Positions 10,110-22,958 of a stretch of 48,300 bases of DNA are shown here, piece by piece. The stretch comes from Streptomyces sp. ISL-12. GTDB lineage: Bacteria; Actinomycetota; Actinomycetes; Streptomycetales; Streptomycetaceae. Position numbers and translations under genes: made by a program. The notes under the pieces were generated by a model. That model saw only the letters and a program-made list of their open reading frames with translations, was not told the DNA's origin and searched no databases. Position 1 is the first letter of the stretch; each line of letters opens with the position of its first letter. The stretch covers positions 1 through 48,300 of the forward strand of contig NZ_JAGGOO010000053.1 in assembly GCF_018614415.1 (NCBI RefSeq). Reading direction: 5' to 3'.

Positions 10110-11165
10110 TCAGCGGGAGAGGCGGATCTCGGTGAGGGTGTCCTCGGCCGTGCCGGCGCCCGACTTGTCGACCACGTAGGCGGTGCCGTCGGCGATCTCC
10201 ACGTGGTTCGGGTTGGCGCCGGTGGCGAACGTCTCCTCGACGGTGCCCGTCTTCACGTCGACGCGGGTGACGTCGGCGGCGGTGCGGTTGACGACCAGGA
10301 CGTCACCGGAACGCTCGTCGGTGGCCACCGACAGGGCGCCCGCGCCGGTCGCCACGGACTTGGTGACGACGCCCTTCTTCAGGTCGATCACGGACACGGT
10401 GCCCGCGGTCTGGTCCGCGGTGTAGGCGGTCTTGCCGTTCTTCGACAGGGAGACGGAGATCGCGCCGTCGCCGGCCGGGACGAAGGCCGGCGTCTCGGAG
10501 CCGCGCTCCACCGCGATCAGCCGGTCGTTGGTCAGGTCGGCGGCGTAGACCGTGCCGGTCTTCTCGTTGACGGCCAGGCCGGCCGGGCCCGCGCCCTCGA
10601 CGGTGACGCGCCGCTTCTCCTTGAAGGTCTTGCTGTCGAAGGCGACCAGCGCGCCGTCGCTGTAGGCGCTCGCCCAGACGGTGTTGTGCTTCTCGTCGAC
10701 GACGATCTCGCGGGCGTGGTTGACGTTGGGGAGGGTGGCGAGGTGCTCGCCGGTGCGCTGGCTGTAGACGGACACCGTGTTGTCGCGGGTGTTGGTCGTC
10801 CAGACGGTGTTGTGCTCGTCGTCCACGGCGACGCCGTAGACGGCCTCGACGGCGCCGGTGGCGGTGTCGGTGACCGGCGGGGTGATGTCCGACTCGACCG
10901 TGAGGGTCTCGGGGTCGACCTTCAGCAGGTGGGACTCGGTGACCGGCGGGCGGCCGACGGCGGCGGTGACCCACAGCACGTTGTTCCGCTCGGAGTAGGC
11001 CGACTGGTACAGGCCCTTGGTGAGCTTCGCCGTGGTGACCGTCGAGCCGCTCGTGCGCGCCGACGCGGTGCCCGCCAGGGTGAGGACGCTGCCTGCGGCG
11101 ACCGCCACGGCGACGGCCGAGGCGATCGCGGTACGGCGGTGGGTGCGGGTGCCGGTGAAGGACAT
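10110..11165 (-). CDS. Secreted YncE-like beta-propeller protein
   Basis: A 351-residue exported protein. The signal peptide has RTHRRTAIAS, a long alanine/valine core and an ASA-R cleavage site near residue 36. The remainder is a seven-bladed propeller of the YncE/YVTN type, with blades recurring as VAVDDEHNTVWTTNTRDNTV, IVVDEKHNTVWASAYSDGAL and LAVNEKTGTVYAADLTNDRL. No catalytic signature is visible. It lies 75 bp downstream of the Ig-repeat surface protein gene on the same strand, so both likely share the promoter at iron box A. YncE of E. coli is iron-regulated, which fits, but its role is unsettled. Function here is inferred only from context. Confidence 0.85.
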   Translation of the reverse strand: MSFTGTRTHRRTAIASAVAVAVAAGSVLTLAGTASARTSGSTVTTAKLTKGLYQSAYSERNNVLWVTAAVGRPPVTESHLLKVDPETLTVESDITPPVTDTATGAVEAVYGVAVDDEHNTVWTTNTRDNTVSVYSQRTGEHLATLPNVNHAREIVVDEKHNTVWASAYSDGALVAFDSKTFKEKRRVTVEGAGPAGLAVNEKTGTVYAADLTNDRLIAVERGSETPAFVPAGDGAISVSLSKNGKTAYTADQTAGTVSVIDLKKGVVTKSVATGAGALSVATDERSGDVLVVNRTAADVTRVDVKTGTVEETFATGANPNHVEIADGTAYVVDKSGAGTAEDTLTEIRLSR

Positions 11166-11240
11166 GATGGGGAAACTCCCTTGATGGGGTGATGGGGATG
11201 GACGGAGTTGCTGCGGAAAGGTGGCTCGGGGCGCCCGGCG

Positions 11241-12995
11241 TCACGCGCCGTGCGCGGGCCGCCCGGCGCGGCGGCGTACGACCATCAGCGTGGTCGCGGC
11301 GGCTCCGGCCGCACCGCCCGCCGCGGCGGCCGCCGCGGACCAGGCGACGGTCGCGTAGGAGACGGAGGAGCCGGACGCGGCCACCAGGTTTTCGGCCGCC
11401 GCCTCGGGGGCGGTGGTGGAGGAGGCTTCCGTGCCCGAGCCGCCCGCCGCGGCGGCGTTCACCGTGAACTCCACCTTCAGCGACGTGGGCGGGTCGGGCG
11501 CGAGGAAGCGCAGCCAGTGGGCGCCCGCGGAGGTGTCCGCCGGGACGGTCACGTCGCCTTCGTAGGAGCCGTTCTCGTCGGTCTTCCACTGGCCGAGGAT
11601 GGCCTCGTCGTCGAGTTTGACCGTCACCTGCTTCCCGGCCGGGAACTTGGTCACCTCGAAGTGCAGCGTGCCGCCCGGCTGGACTTCGCTGGCGGTGATC
11701 CCGGCCTTGGCGCCGGCGTCGTTGGTCGCGCTGGCCGGTGCGCCGGAGGCCGCGGGGACGGGGGTCGCGGAGCTGCCCGAGGAGGAGCCGGCGGAGGTGG
11801 CGGCGGTGGAGCCGGACGTCACCGTGAAGTCGGCGCGCAGGCTGGTGGGCGGGTTCGGGGCGAGGAAGCGCAGCCAGTGGGCGCCCTTCGCGGCGTCCGA
11901 GGGGACGGTCACGCTGCCGGAGTACGACCCGTCGGAGCCGATGGTCCACTGGCCGAGGATCTTGCTGTCGTCCAGTTTGACCGTCAGCTGCTGTCCCGCC
12001 GGGAAGCCGGTCACCCGGAAGGAGACCTTGCCGCCCGCGGCCACCTGGGAGCCCGCGGTGATGGTGGCGGAGGTGCTGGAGGAACTGCTGACCGACCCGG
12101 ACGTGCCGCCGCTCGTGGTGCCACCGGAGCTGACCGTGCCGCTGCCGCTGCCGCCGGTGGAGCCGCCCGAGCCGTCGGAGCCGCCCGAGCCGCCGGACGA
12201 ACCGCCGGACGAGGACGACGTGACGGTGAGGTCCGCCTTCAGGCTGGTCGCCGGTTCCGGCGCCAGGAACCGCAGCCAGTGCGCCCCGGCGGCGGTCGAG
12301 CCGGGGACGGTCACCGTGCCGGAGAAGGTCCCGTCGGCCTTCACCGCGCCGTTCCACTGGCCGAGGATCTCGCTGTCGTCCAGTTTCACCGTGACGTTCT
12401 GGCCCTTGACGAACCCGGAGAGGGAGAAGGAGACCTTGCCGCCCGCGGCGACCTTGCTGCCGCTGGTCAGTTTCACCTTCGGGTCGGCGGCCGGCGTGGT
12501 GGTCCCCGTCGGAGTCGGGGTCGGGGTCGGCGTCGGCGTCGGCGTCGGGGAGGCGGTGGCCGCCGCGGTGACGGTCAGGCTCTCGCTCTTGACGCTGGTC
12601 TGGGGTGCCAGGAAGCGCAGCCAGTGGCCGCCGCCCACGCTGGTGCCGGCCGGGATCGTCACCTTGTCCGAGACACTGCCGTCCTCGCCGATGGTGAACT
12701 GCTCCAGCAGCGTCGCGTCGTCGAGTTTGACGCTCAGCGTGCCGCCGGCCGGGAAGCCGGTGGCGGTGAACGCCACCTCGCCGCCGGCTTTCACCGTGGT
12801 CGTGCCCAGGGTGACCGCCGGCGCGGTCGAGTCGGCGGCCAGCGCCACCGTGTCGGTGACGCCCGCGCCGCCGGCACCGGCCGTGGCCAGGGGAACGGCG
12901 ACCAGGGCGCCGAGGCCCAGCGTGGCACCGGCGGTCAGGGCCACCATCCGGCCCAGCCGGGCACCGGAGGGTGAAGCGGATCTGTCAGAGGTCAT
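11241..12995 (-). CDS. Cell-surface protein with four Ig-like repeats and C-terminal membrane anchor
   Basis: A 584-residue exported protein I cannot assign to a named family. A signal peptide (residues 1-45) is followed by four repeats of about 85 residues (about 60-144, 173-259, 309-393, 432-512). Each carries a VKLDD..(I/L)L.QW segment followed by HWLRFLAP (at 124, 239, 373, 493) and ends in a beta-strand such as LKVEFTV. Linkers are a Thr-Pro run (150-163) and Gly/Ser-rich tracts (260-308). The C-terminus has a hydrophobic span (about 548-573) and RRR, resembling an anchor, but no convincing LPxTG/LAxTG is seen. It starts about 100 bp from iron box A and is probably iron-repressed. Ligand unknown. 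Confidence 0.82.
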   Translation of the reverse strand: MTSDRSASPSGARLGRMVALTAGATLGLGALVAVPLATAGAGGAGVTDTVALAADSTAPAVTLGTTTVKAGGEVAFTATGFPAGGTLSVKLDDATLLEQFTIGEDGSVSDKVTIPAGTSVGGGHWLRFLAPQTSVKSESLTVTAAATASPTPTPTPTPTPTPTGTTTPAADPKVKLTSGSKVAAGGKVSFSLSGFVKGQNVTVKLDDSEILGQWNGAVKADGTFSGTVTVPGSTAAGAHWLRFLAPEPATSLKADLTVTSSSSGGSSGGSGGSDGSGGSTGGSGSGTVSSGGTTSGGTSGSVSSSSSTSATITAGSQVAAGGKVSFRVTGFPAGQQLTVKLDDSKILGQWTIGSDGSYSGSVTVPSDAAKGAHWLRFLAPNPPTSLRADFTVTSGSTAATSAGSSSGSSATPVPAASGAPASATNDAGAKAGITASEVQPGGTLHFEVTKFPAGKQVTVKLDDEAILGQWKTDENGSYEGDVTVPADTSAGAHWLRFLAPDPPTSLKVEFTVNAAAAGGSGTEASSTTAPEAAAENLVAASGSSVSYATVAWSAAAAAAGGAAGAAATTLMVVRRRAGRPAHGA

Positions 12996-13097
12996 GATGG
13001 CTGCTCCTGGCAGGCGAACGTCCCCGAAGGGACGCTTGAAGAGGAGGCACGTTGGGGGCGGCGGACAGCCGGCGCGGAAAAGCGACGTGCGATCAAG

Positions 13098-13116
13098 TAA
13101 GGTAAGGCTAACCTAA
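13098..13116. promoter_or_regulatory. Iron box A (DmdR/IdeR-type operator)
   Basis: The 19-mer TAAGGTAAGGCTAACCTAA fits the actinobacterial iron-box pattern TWAGGTWAGSCTWACCTWA at every position. It lies between the surface-protein gene (start 12995, minus) and the esterase gene (start about 13118, plus), so Fe-DmdR bound here should repress both directions. It overlaps a possible plus-strand -10 (TAATAT, 13114-13119). Confidence 0.88.
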
Positions 13117-13117
13117 T

Positions 13118-14413
13118 ATGAAGATCGTGAGCAGTCAAATGGAATCCGCACACACCGTGTTCGCCGGCCCGCCCGAAGCCACGGCGAACCGGCCGCCCCG
13201 CCTGCCCCGGCCGGACCCCGTCCCACGGCTCGCGGAGCCCGTCCGGGCGCTGCCGGGCCCGGACGGCGCGGAGGATTTCTGGGCGGACGTCCGCCGCCTC
13301 GGCACACCGCTGGTGGGGCCCGATCCCCAGGGCAGCCCCGAGCACCGGGCGGTGACGTTCCTGTGGCGCGGCACCCCGGCCACCCGGGCCGTCGAGGTGC
13401 TGCCCAACAAGCTGGGCGACCCGCGCGATCCCGAGGGCAACCTCATGGAACACGTCCCCGGCACGGACGTATGGCACTGGACCCTGCGCCTGCGGCACGA
13501 CTGGCGCGGCACGTACGACTTCCACGTCGACGAAGGGATCGAGGCCACCGGCCCCGACTACTGGCGCGCACTGCGGACCGACCCCCGCCCGGACCCGTTC
13601 AACGACCGCGCCCTGCCGCGCCGCTGGGGCGGTACGCCGGTGTCGTACGCCGAACTCCCGGCCGCTCCCGACGCGGCCGACTGGACGCCCCGGCCGGACG
13701 TCGCGCACGGCACCGTCACCGAGCACCGGGTGCCCAGCGCCCGGCTGGGCGGGGAGCGGCGGGTCTGGCTGTACGCGCCCCCGGCGTCCCCCGGCGGGCG
13801 GGCGCCGTCCGCCGGGCTGCCGGTGCTGGTCCTGCTGGACGGCGAGCACTGGGGGCCCCGCCTCGGTCTCGCGCACCTGCTGGACAACCTGATCGCCGAC
13901 GGACGGATCCCGCCGCTGGCCGCCGTGCTGCCGGAGGCCGTGGACGAACCCACCCGCTGGGCGGAGCTGAGCTGCCGGCCCGGATACGTCGCCCACCTCA
14001 CGGACGAACTGCTGCCGTGGGCGGCCGGGCGGCTGCCCGTCACCGCCGACCCGGCACGGACCGTCGTCGCCGGGCAGAGCCTGGGCGGGCTCACCGCCGC
14101 GTACGCCGCCATGGCCGCCCCGCACCGCTTCGGCAACGCCCTCGTCCAGTCGGGCTCGTTCTGGTGGCCCGTCGGAGAGCACGCCGAGTGGCTCACCCGG
14201 AGCCTCGCCGGGGCGCCGCGGCTGCCGGTGCGCCTGTGGCTCTCCTTCGGCGAGCAGGAGTGGGTGGCCCTGCCCGCGGCCCGGCGACTGCGCGACACCT
14301 TGCGGGAACTCGGGTACCACGACTCCTCCTACCGGGAGTTCAACGGCGGTCACGACTACCTGTGCTGGCGCACGGAACTGGCCGACGGCCTCGTGGCGCT
14401 CCTGGGCCGCTGA
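13118..14413 (+). CDS. Enterochelin esterase-like (Fes/IroD-type) hydrolase, copy 1
   Basis: An alpha/beta hydrolase of the enterochelin esterase family, expected to cleave the triserine lactone of ferric enterobactin in the cytoplasm and release iron. The N-terminal Fes-type beta domain shows VTFLWRGTPATRAVEV and EHVPGTDVWHWTLRL. The catalytic domain has the nucleophile in AGQSLGGLTA, an acidic SFGEQE and the histidine in FNGGHDYLCW. No signal peptide. It is paralogous to the gene at 24772. Start is uncertain: ATG 13118 is only one base beyond the iron box, GTG 13128 or ATG 13139 are possible, and the transcript may be leaderless. Its 3' end overlaps the convergent PPTase gene by 74 bp. Confidence 0.9.
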   Translation: MKIVSSQMESAHTVFAGPPEATANRPPRLPRPDPVPRLAEPVRALPGPDGAEDFWADVRRLGTPLVGPDPQGSPEHRAVTFLWRGTPATRAVEVLPNKLGDPRDPEGNLMEHVPGTDVWHWTLRLRHDWRGTYDFHVDEGIEATGPDYWRALRTDPRPDPFNDRALPRRWGGTPVSYAELPAAPDAADWTPRPDVAHGTVTEHRVPSARLGGERRVWLYAPPASPGGRAPSAGLPVLVLLDGEHWGPRLGLAHLLDNLIADGRIPPLAAVLPEAVDEPTRWAELSCRPGYVAHLTDELLPWAAGRLPVTADPARTVVAGQSLGGLTAAYAAMAAPHRFGNALVQSGSFWWPVGEHAEWLTRSLAGAPRLPVRLWLSFGEQEWVALPAARRLRDTLRELGYHDSSYREFNGGHDYLCWRTELADGLVALLGR

Positions 14414-15098
14414 CCCGGGCCGGCTCGCGCACCACACAGGCGGCGGCCCAGCCGGCCGGCACCTCCACATCGGTGACGCTCCAGCCGGGCAGCCCGGCCG
14501 GGCGGGGCCCGCTGCCCAGGTAGCGCCCGCGCAGGGCGTCCCCGGACAGGCCCTCGCCGGTCGCCTTGAGGTACGCCTCCTTGCGGGTCCAGCAGCGGGC
14601 GAAGGCGCCGGGACGGGCCCCGGCGGACAGCCGCGCCAGTTCCGCCCGCTCGGCGCGGTGCAGCGACCGGGCGGCGTCCTCGGCCAGGCGCGGCTCGGGC
14701 ACCCGCTCGACATCCACGCCCACCGGACGGGCGGCGAGGGCCAGCAGGGCCAGCCCCGCGGTGTGCGAGAGGGAGAAGTGCACGGCGTCCCCGGCCGGAC
14801 CGGCGACGGCGGGACGGCCGTGCGGCCCGCCGCAGCCCGGGCAGGGCAGCCGGGTCAGCGCCACCCCCGCGGGCGGCAGGCCCAGCCGTTCGCCGAGCAG
14901 GCGGCGCAGCGCGCCGTGCGCGGCGACGTACAGCGCCCGCTCGGCGGGCCGCCGCAGCGCCGCCGCCCTGCGCCGCTCGGCGGCGTCGAGGACGGCGTAC
15001 AGGGAGGCGTCGGGCGGCGCGTCCGGCGCGGGGGCGCGCACGACCCACAGGGACGCGCCCCGCCGCCCGGCCGTACGCACCGCCGTCGCCGTGCTCAT
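14340..15098 (-). CDS. Sfp/EntD-type 4'-phosphopantetheinyl transferase
   Basis: A 252-residue PPTase that loads phosphopantetheine from CoA onto carrier domains, here presumably the free aryl carrier protein and the NRPS thiolation domain. Motifs: HFSLSHTAGLALLAL, RPVGVDVERV (Mg-binding Asp/Glu) and CWTRKEAYLKATGEGL. ATG at 15098 overlaps the stop of the MbtH gene (ATGA), so it is translationally coupled as the last gene of the siderophore operon. The C-terminal tail after the conserved domain is arginine-rich and runs into the 3' end of the convergent esterase gene. Confidence 0.93.
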   Translation of the reverse strand: MSTATAVRTAGRRGASLWVVRAPAPDAPPDASLYAVLDAAERRRAAALRRPAERALYVAAHGALRRLLGERLGLPPAGVALTRLPCPGCGGPHGRPAVAGPAGDAVHFSLSHTAGLALLALAARPVGVDVERVPEPRLAEDAARSLHRAERAELARLSAGARPGAFARCWTRKEAYLKATGEGLSGDALRGRYLGSGPRPAGLPGWSVTDVEVPAGWAAACVVREPARVSGPGAPRGRRPVPCASTGSRDRR

Positions 15099-15288
15099 TC
15101 CCGGTCCGCCTCCGCCACCCGGCTCAGGCACGCCGCGTGCGGGGCCGGACCGAAGCGGGCCGTCCACCCGGCCGGCACCGCGCGCCAGGCCGGCCACAGG
15201 GACCGCAGCCCGCCCGCGTTCTCCAGCACCAGATGGCTGCCGTGGCCGTCGTCGGACCCGGCGTCGAAGGGGCCGATGGCGTCGGGGG

Positions 15289-15292
<4 letters not shown>
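15095..15292 (-). CDS. MbtH-like protein, short C-terminus
   Basis: A 65-residue MbtH/YbdZ-type chaperone that binds and activates NRPS adenylation domains. Recognisable: PFDAG near the start, LVLENAGGLRSLWP and VPAGWTARFGPAPHAACL. It ends ...CLSRVAEADRE, before the family's usual WTDxRP end, and the NxEGQxS segment is altered to NAGGLRS. It may be a diverged but functional copy or a partly degraded one. The start overlaps the NRPS stop and its stop overlaps the PPTase start (both ATGA), so all three are coupled. Confidence 0.85.
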
Positions 15293-19163
<3,871 letters not shown>

Positions 19164-19167
<4 letters not shown>

Positions 19168-19391
19168 GCCACCCCCAGCAGCGGGGCCCACGCCTCGATG
19201 GCGGGCTGTTCGGCGAGATCGGCGAAGTCGGCGGTCACGGCGTGCTCGCGGCGCCAGCGCTCCAGGAGCGTCATGATGCGGACCGAGTCCAGGCCGTAGT
19301 CGACGAGGTTCTCGTCGAGGGGTATGTCCGCCACGTCCTCGCCGAGACAGTCGGCGACGTCGGTACGGATCTGTTCGACGGTGAGCGCCAT
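19164..19391 (-). CDS. Free-standing aryl carrier protein (EntB C-terminal domain equivalent)
   Basis: A 75-residue carrier protein whose phosphopantetheine site is Ser36 in VDYGLDSVRIMTLLERWR, closely matching the ArCP domain of EntB. The last part (FADLAEQPAIEAWAPLL) also matches. It would carry DHB activated by EntE and present it to the NRPS condensation domain. In E. coli EntB the domain is fused to isochorismatase; here the two are separate genes 3 bp apart, split at the linker. The stop overlaps the NRPS start (ATGA). Confidence 0.93.
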
Positions 19392-19394
19392 GCC

Positions 19395-20027
19395 TCAGAC
19401 CTCCTGGAGCAGTGTGTCGGTGGTGGTCACGACCGCGCAGCGGCCGGCCGCGTAGCGCAGCGCCATGTCGTGGTCGGCGCGGGAGAAGTCGGCCACGGCG
19501 TCGGCGACGACGAACGCCTGGATGTCGCGCTGCCAGGCGTCGGCGGCGGTCATCAGCACGCCGATGTGCGCGTACACGCCGGCGACGACGATCTGGTCGC
19601 GGTTCTTCTCCCGCATCAGGTCCGCCAGTTCGGTGCGGACGAACGCGCTGTACTTCCACTTGGTCAGCACCGTGTCCCCGTCCTGCGGGGCCACCGCGTC
19701 CGGCGTGGCGAGTTTCGCCGGGTCGTCGGCGACGCCGGGACCCCAGAAGTCCAGCTGGAGACCGCGCTGCTCGGGGGTCTGGCCGCCGCGCTGGGCGGAG
19801 TAGACGACCGGCACACCCAGGCGCCGGTACTCCTTGAGGAGGCGGGCCGTGTTGCCGAGCATGCCGGTCAGCGGCTGCTCGCCGGCCGGGAACGCGCCGA
19901 GGAAGTGCTGTTGCAGGTCGTGCACGAGCAGGACGGCACGCGCCGGGTCCACGGTCCACGACACCCGGTTGGCGGGCAGCTCGTCCGGTGCCGGGAGCGG
20001 ATAGGGGGCGATGGCGGGAAGTGCCAT
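19395..20027 (-). CDS. entB: Isochorismatase (EntB N-terminal domain equivalent)
   Basis: A 210-residue isochorismatase that hydrolyses the vinyl ether of isochorismate to 2,3-dihydro-2,3-dihydroxybenzoate and pyruvate. The catalytic Asp is in LLVHDLQQHFL (D37), the lysine in LTKWKYSAF, and the third motif is GVYAHIGVLMTA. It ends TTTDTLLQEV, exactly where EntB continues into its linker, so the carrier domain is missing from this chain and encoded by the next gene. ATG at 20027 is chosen for the GAGAGGA upstream and the family N-terminus (IAPYPLPAPDELP). It lies 22 bp after entE. Confidence 0.94.
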   Translation of the reverse strand: MALPAIAPYPLPAPDELPANRVSWTVDPARAVLLVHDLQQHFLGAFPAGEQPLTGMLGNTARLLKEYRRLGVPVVYSAQRGGQTPEQRGLQLDFWGPGVADDPAKLATPDAVAPQDGDTVLTKWKYSAFVRTELADLMREKNRDQIVVAGVYAHIGVLMTAADAWQRDIQAFVVADAVADFSRADHDMALRYAAGRCAVVTTTDTLLQEV

Positions 20028-20049
20028 GGGGGAGTCCTCTCGGATGCGG

Positions 20050-21678
20050 TCAGGACTGTTCGGCGGCGGACCGCAGATGCTTCTTGCTGATCTTGCCGAC
20101 GCCGGTCTGGGGGAAGGCGTCGACGAACTCGACGAGGTCGGGGACCTTGTAGGCGGCGATGCCGCGCTCACGGACGAACCGCTTGACGGCCACCGGCTTC
20201 AGCGGCTCGGCGTCCTCGCGCAGGATGACGTAGGCGAGGGAGCGCTCGCCGAGGTACTCGTCGGGTACCGCGACCACGGACACGTCGTGGACGGCGGGGT
20301 GGGCGAGGATGATGTTCTCGACCTCTTCGGGGGCGATCTTCTCGCCGCCGCGGTTGATCTGGTCCTTGGCCCGGCCCACGACGACGAGGTGGCCGCTGGG
20401 CAGCCGGCGGACGAGGTCGCCGGTGCGGTAGAAGCCGTCCTCGGTGAAGGAGCGGCGGTTGTGGTCGGGGGCGCGCCAGTAGCCGCGGATGGTGTACGGG
20501 CCGCGGGTCAGCAGGTGTCCGGGCTCGCCCTCGGGGACGTCGTTGTCCTCGTCGTCGACGACGCGGATCTCGTCGTCGGGAGAGATGGGCCGGCCCTGGG
20601 TGGTGACGACGGTCTCGGTGTCGTCGTCCAGCCGGGTGTAGTTGACCAGTCCCTCCGCCATGCCGAACACCTGCATCAGCCGGCAGCCGAGCGCGGGCTC
20701 CAGGCGGCGGGCGGCCTGCTCGCTGTACTTGGCGCCGCCGACCAGGGCCAGCTCCAGGCTGGACAGGTCGTGCTCGGCAGCCGGAGCGGCGTCGGTCCAC
20801 ACCAGCGCCAGCGGCGGCACCAGCGCCGTCATGGTGATCCGCTCGGCCGCGATCAGCGGGAACGCGGTGGCCGGGTCGGGTTTCGGGGACAGCACCACCG
20901 TGCCGCCCGCGTACAGCACGCCGAGCCAGCCCGGCGAGCTCATCGGGAAGTTGTGCGCGGCGGGCAGCACCACCAGGAACCGGGTGGCGTCGTCCACCCC
21001 GCAGATCTCGTTGGAGCCCCACAGCGAGTACATGTAGTCGTCGTGGGTGCGCGGGATCAGTTTGTTCAGACCCGTCGTGCCGCCGGAGAGCTGGAGGAAC
21101 GCCAGCTCGTGCGGCTCGGGCCCGTCGAACGGGCCGGACGGCTCGCACGGCACCTCGCTCAGCGCGGTGTGCTCACCGGGCTCGCCGGCCACGAACACGT
21201 GCTTCAGGCTCGGCACCTGCTCCAGCATCGCCGAGGCCAGCTCCCGGTGGTCGAAGCCGGCGTGCCGGTCCGGGACGACGTAGGCGACCGCCTCGGTGAA
21301 GGAGCAGAAGTGGGCGATCTCCGTCTCGCGGTGCGCGGGCAGCGCGTAGACGGGCAGCGCGCCGATCCGGAAGAGCCCGAAGACCACCTCGACGAACTCG
21401 CCGATGTTCGGCAGCTGGACGACCACCCGGTCGCCCTTGCGGATGCCGCGCGCCAGGAACCCGGCGGCCATCCGGTCGGCCCGCTCGTCCAGCTCCCGGT
21501 AGGTCCAGGTGCGGCGCTCGGGGGCCGGGTCGACCAGGGCGGTCCGGTCGGGGTGCGCGGCGGCACGCTCGCGCAGCACGCCGCCGAAGGTCTCGCCGCG
21601 CCAGTAGCCGGCGGCGCGGTAGCGCTCGGCGAACTCGGCGGGCCAGGTGGGGGAGTCCACACCGGGGGTGAGGGTCAC
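20050..21678 (-). CDS. entE: 2,3-dihydroxybenzoate-AMP ligase
   Basis: A 542-residue adenylating enzyme that activates DHB as the AMP ester and transfers it to the aryl carrier protein. Core motifs: [36 protein letters not shown] and a final GKISKKHLR. The aryl-acid pocket [10 protein letters not shown] has Asn243, and Ser248 at the position where salicylate enzymes usually have Cys, so DHB is favoured. The start is GTG at 21678, overlapping the entC stop (GTGA); no better start is visible. Length matches DhbE/EntE. Confidence 0.95.
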   Translation of the reverse strand: MTLTPGVDSPTWPAEFAERYRAAGYWRGETFGGVLRERAAAHPDRTALVDPAPERRTWTYRELDERADRMAAGFLARGIRKGDRVVVQLPNIGEFVEVVFGLFRIGALPVYALPAHRETEIAHFCSFTEAVAYVVPDRHAGFDHRELASAMLEQVPSLKHVFVAGEPGEHTALSEVPCEPSGPFDGPEPHELAFLQLSGGTTGLNKLIPRTHDDYMYSLWGSNEICGVDDATRFLVVLPAAHNFPMSSPGWLGVLYAGGTVVLSPKPDPATAFPLIAAERITMTALVPPLALVWTDAAPAAEHDLSSLELALVGGAKYSEQAARRLEPALGCRLMQVFGMAEGLVNYTRLDDDTETVVTTQGRPISPDDEIRVVDDEDNDVPEGEPGHLLTRGPYTIRGYWRAPDHNRRSFTEDGFYRTGDLVRRLPSGHLVVVGRAKDQINRGGEKIAPEEVENIILAHPAVHDVSVVAVPDEYLGERSLAYVILREDAEPLKPVAVKRFVRERGIAAYKVPDLVEFVDAFPQTGVGKISKKHLRSAAEQS

Positions 21679-22874
21679 AGCGAAGCTCCAACGGCGTGCA
21701 GGAACGTACGGAACTTGGCGGCGGTCTCCGCCGTCTCGGCCTCCGGGGTGGACGCCGCCACGACACCGGCGCCGGCGAACAGCCTGAGGGTCCTGCCCTC
21801 GGCCTCGGCGCAGCGGATCGTCACGACCCACTCGCCGTCGCCGTCGGCGTCCTGCCAGCCGACCATGCCGGTGTAGGCCCCCCGGTCGAAGGGCTCCGAC
21901 TCGGCGATGACCTGCCGGGCCAGCTCGGTGGGCGTGCCGCACACCGCCGGGGTGGGATGCAGCGCGGACGCCAGGTCCAGGGCGGTGGTGGCCCCGGGGT
22001 CGGCCAGTTCGCCGGTGACGGTGGTCGACAGGTGCCACATGGCGGCGGTCCGCACCAGCGTGGGCCGCTCGGGCACCTCGAGGGTGGTGCAGAACGGCGC
22101 CAGCGCCTCCCGTACGGCGGCCACCACGACGGCGTGCTCGTGCAGGTCCTTCTCGGACTCCAGCAGCGCGACCGCGCGCCGCACGTCCTCGGCGAGGTCC
22201 TCGCTGCGCGGCGCCGACCCGGCGAGGGGGTTGGCGGTGAGCGAGCCGCCCTGCCGGGAGACCAGCAGTTCGGGGCTGGCGCCGATCAGGGTGCGGCCGG
22301 GACCGCTGGGCACCGCGAAGGTGTAGCCGGCCGGGTCGCGGCGGGCCAGCCGGCGCAGCATGGCCGGCAGGTCGGGCTCGCGGCCGGAGGTCAGCTCCAG
22401 GCTGCGGGCGAGGACGACCTTGTCGAACTCGCCGGCCCGCATCCGCGCCACCGCCGCGGCGACCGCCTGGCCGTACCGCTCGGGGGAGGGGACCTCCTCG
22501 ACCCGCCAGTCCGGCCGGTCCTCGTCCTGCGGGACGGCCAGCGCGACCAGCGGGTCCTCGCGCAGCGGCGGCGCCCAGTGCACCATGTCCGGCACCGCCA
22601 GCGCGGCCGGGCCGTCGGGGGCGAAGGGCAGGGTGCCGACGACGACCGGCGCCGCGGCTCCCGGGCGGCGCAGTCCGTCGAGCACCTCGCGCACCCGCAC
22701 GGCCGGCGGCCGGGCGTCGTCGGGTATCACGGCGGCGGTGCCGCGGCCCAGCAGTGTCCGGTGCGGGGTGGCCAGGAAGCGGTCGGTGGCCGGGCGGTAC
22801 GCGTCGAGCAGGGAGGTCGCTGTGCCCGGGGAGACGGGCGTGGCGGCGGTGGGTTCGTGCAGGGAAACGGACAT
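21675..22874 (-). CDS. entC: Isochorismate synthase
   Basis: A 399-residue chorismate-binding enzyme that converts chorismate to isochorismate, the first committed step of DHB synthesis. Motifs: [65 protein letters not shown] and [15 protein letters not shown]. The order and length match DhbC/EntC. There is no pyruvate-lyase feature that would suggest salicylate synthase. ATG at 22874 follows AGGAGA. The stop overlaps the entE GTG. An 84-bp gap with four CGGAGTCC copies separates it from entA. Confidence 0.94.
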   Translation of the reverse strand: MSVSLHEPTAATPVSPGTATSLLDAYRPATDRFLATPHRTLLGRGTAAVIPDDARPPAVRVREVLDGLRRPGAAAPVVVGTLPFAPDGPAALAVPDMVHWAPPLREDPLVALAVPQDEDRPDWRVEEVPSPERYGQAVAAAVARMRAGEFDKVVLARSLELTSGREPDLPAMLRRLARRDPAGYTFAVPSGPGRTLIGASPELLVSRQGGSLTANPLAGSAPRSEDLAEDVRRAVALLESEKDLHEHAVVVAAVREALAPFCTTLEVPERPTLVRTAAMWHLSTTVTGELADPGATTALDLASALHPTPAVCGTPTELARQVIAESEPFDRGAYTGMVGWQDADGDGEWVVTIRCAEAEGRTLRLFAGAGVVAASTPEAETAETAAKFRTFLHAVGASL

Positions 22875-22890
22875 GACAGTCTCCTGTGGG

Positions 22891-22930
22891 GGACTCCGGG
22901 ACTCCGTGAGGACTCCGGTGGGGGACTCCG
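22891..22930. repeat. Four copies of GGACTCCG between entC and entA
   Basis: GGACTCCG occurs at 22891-22898, 22899-22906, 22910-22917 and 22923-22930, read on the plus strand; on the transcribed strand each contains GGAG. They lie in the entA-entC gap, upstream of the true ribosome binding site AGGAGA of entC. This is probably slippage-derived, though it multiplies Shine-Dalgarno-like sequence. Confidence 0.85.
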
Positions 22931-22958
22931 TTGGGGACGGGCCGGGCCGGGGTGGGGC

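Noticed and set aside
12480..12550. Repetitive GTCGG-type DNA resembling a regulatory repeat
   Set aside because: It encodes the Thr-Pro linker of the surface protein; the repeat is a codon effect of the protein sequence.
11241..12995. Sortase (LPxTG/LAxTG) anchored protein
   Set aside because: No such motif is seen before the C-terminal hydrophobic span; the nearest stretch is NLVAASG, which does not fit.
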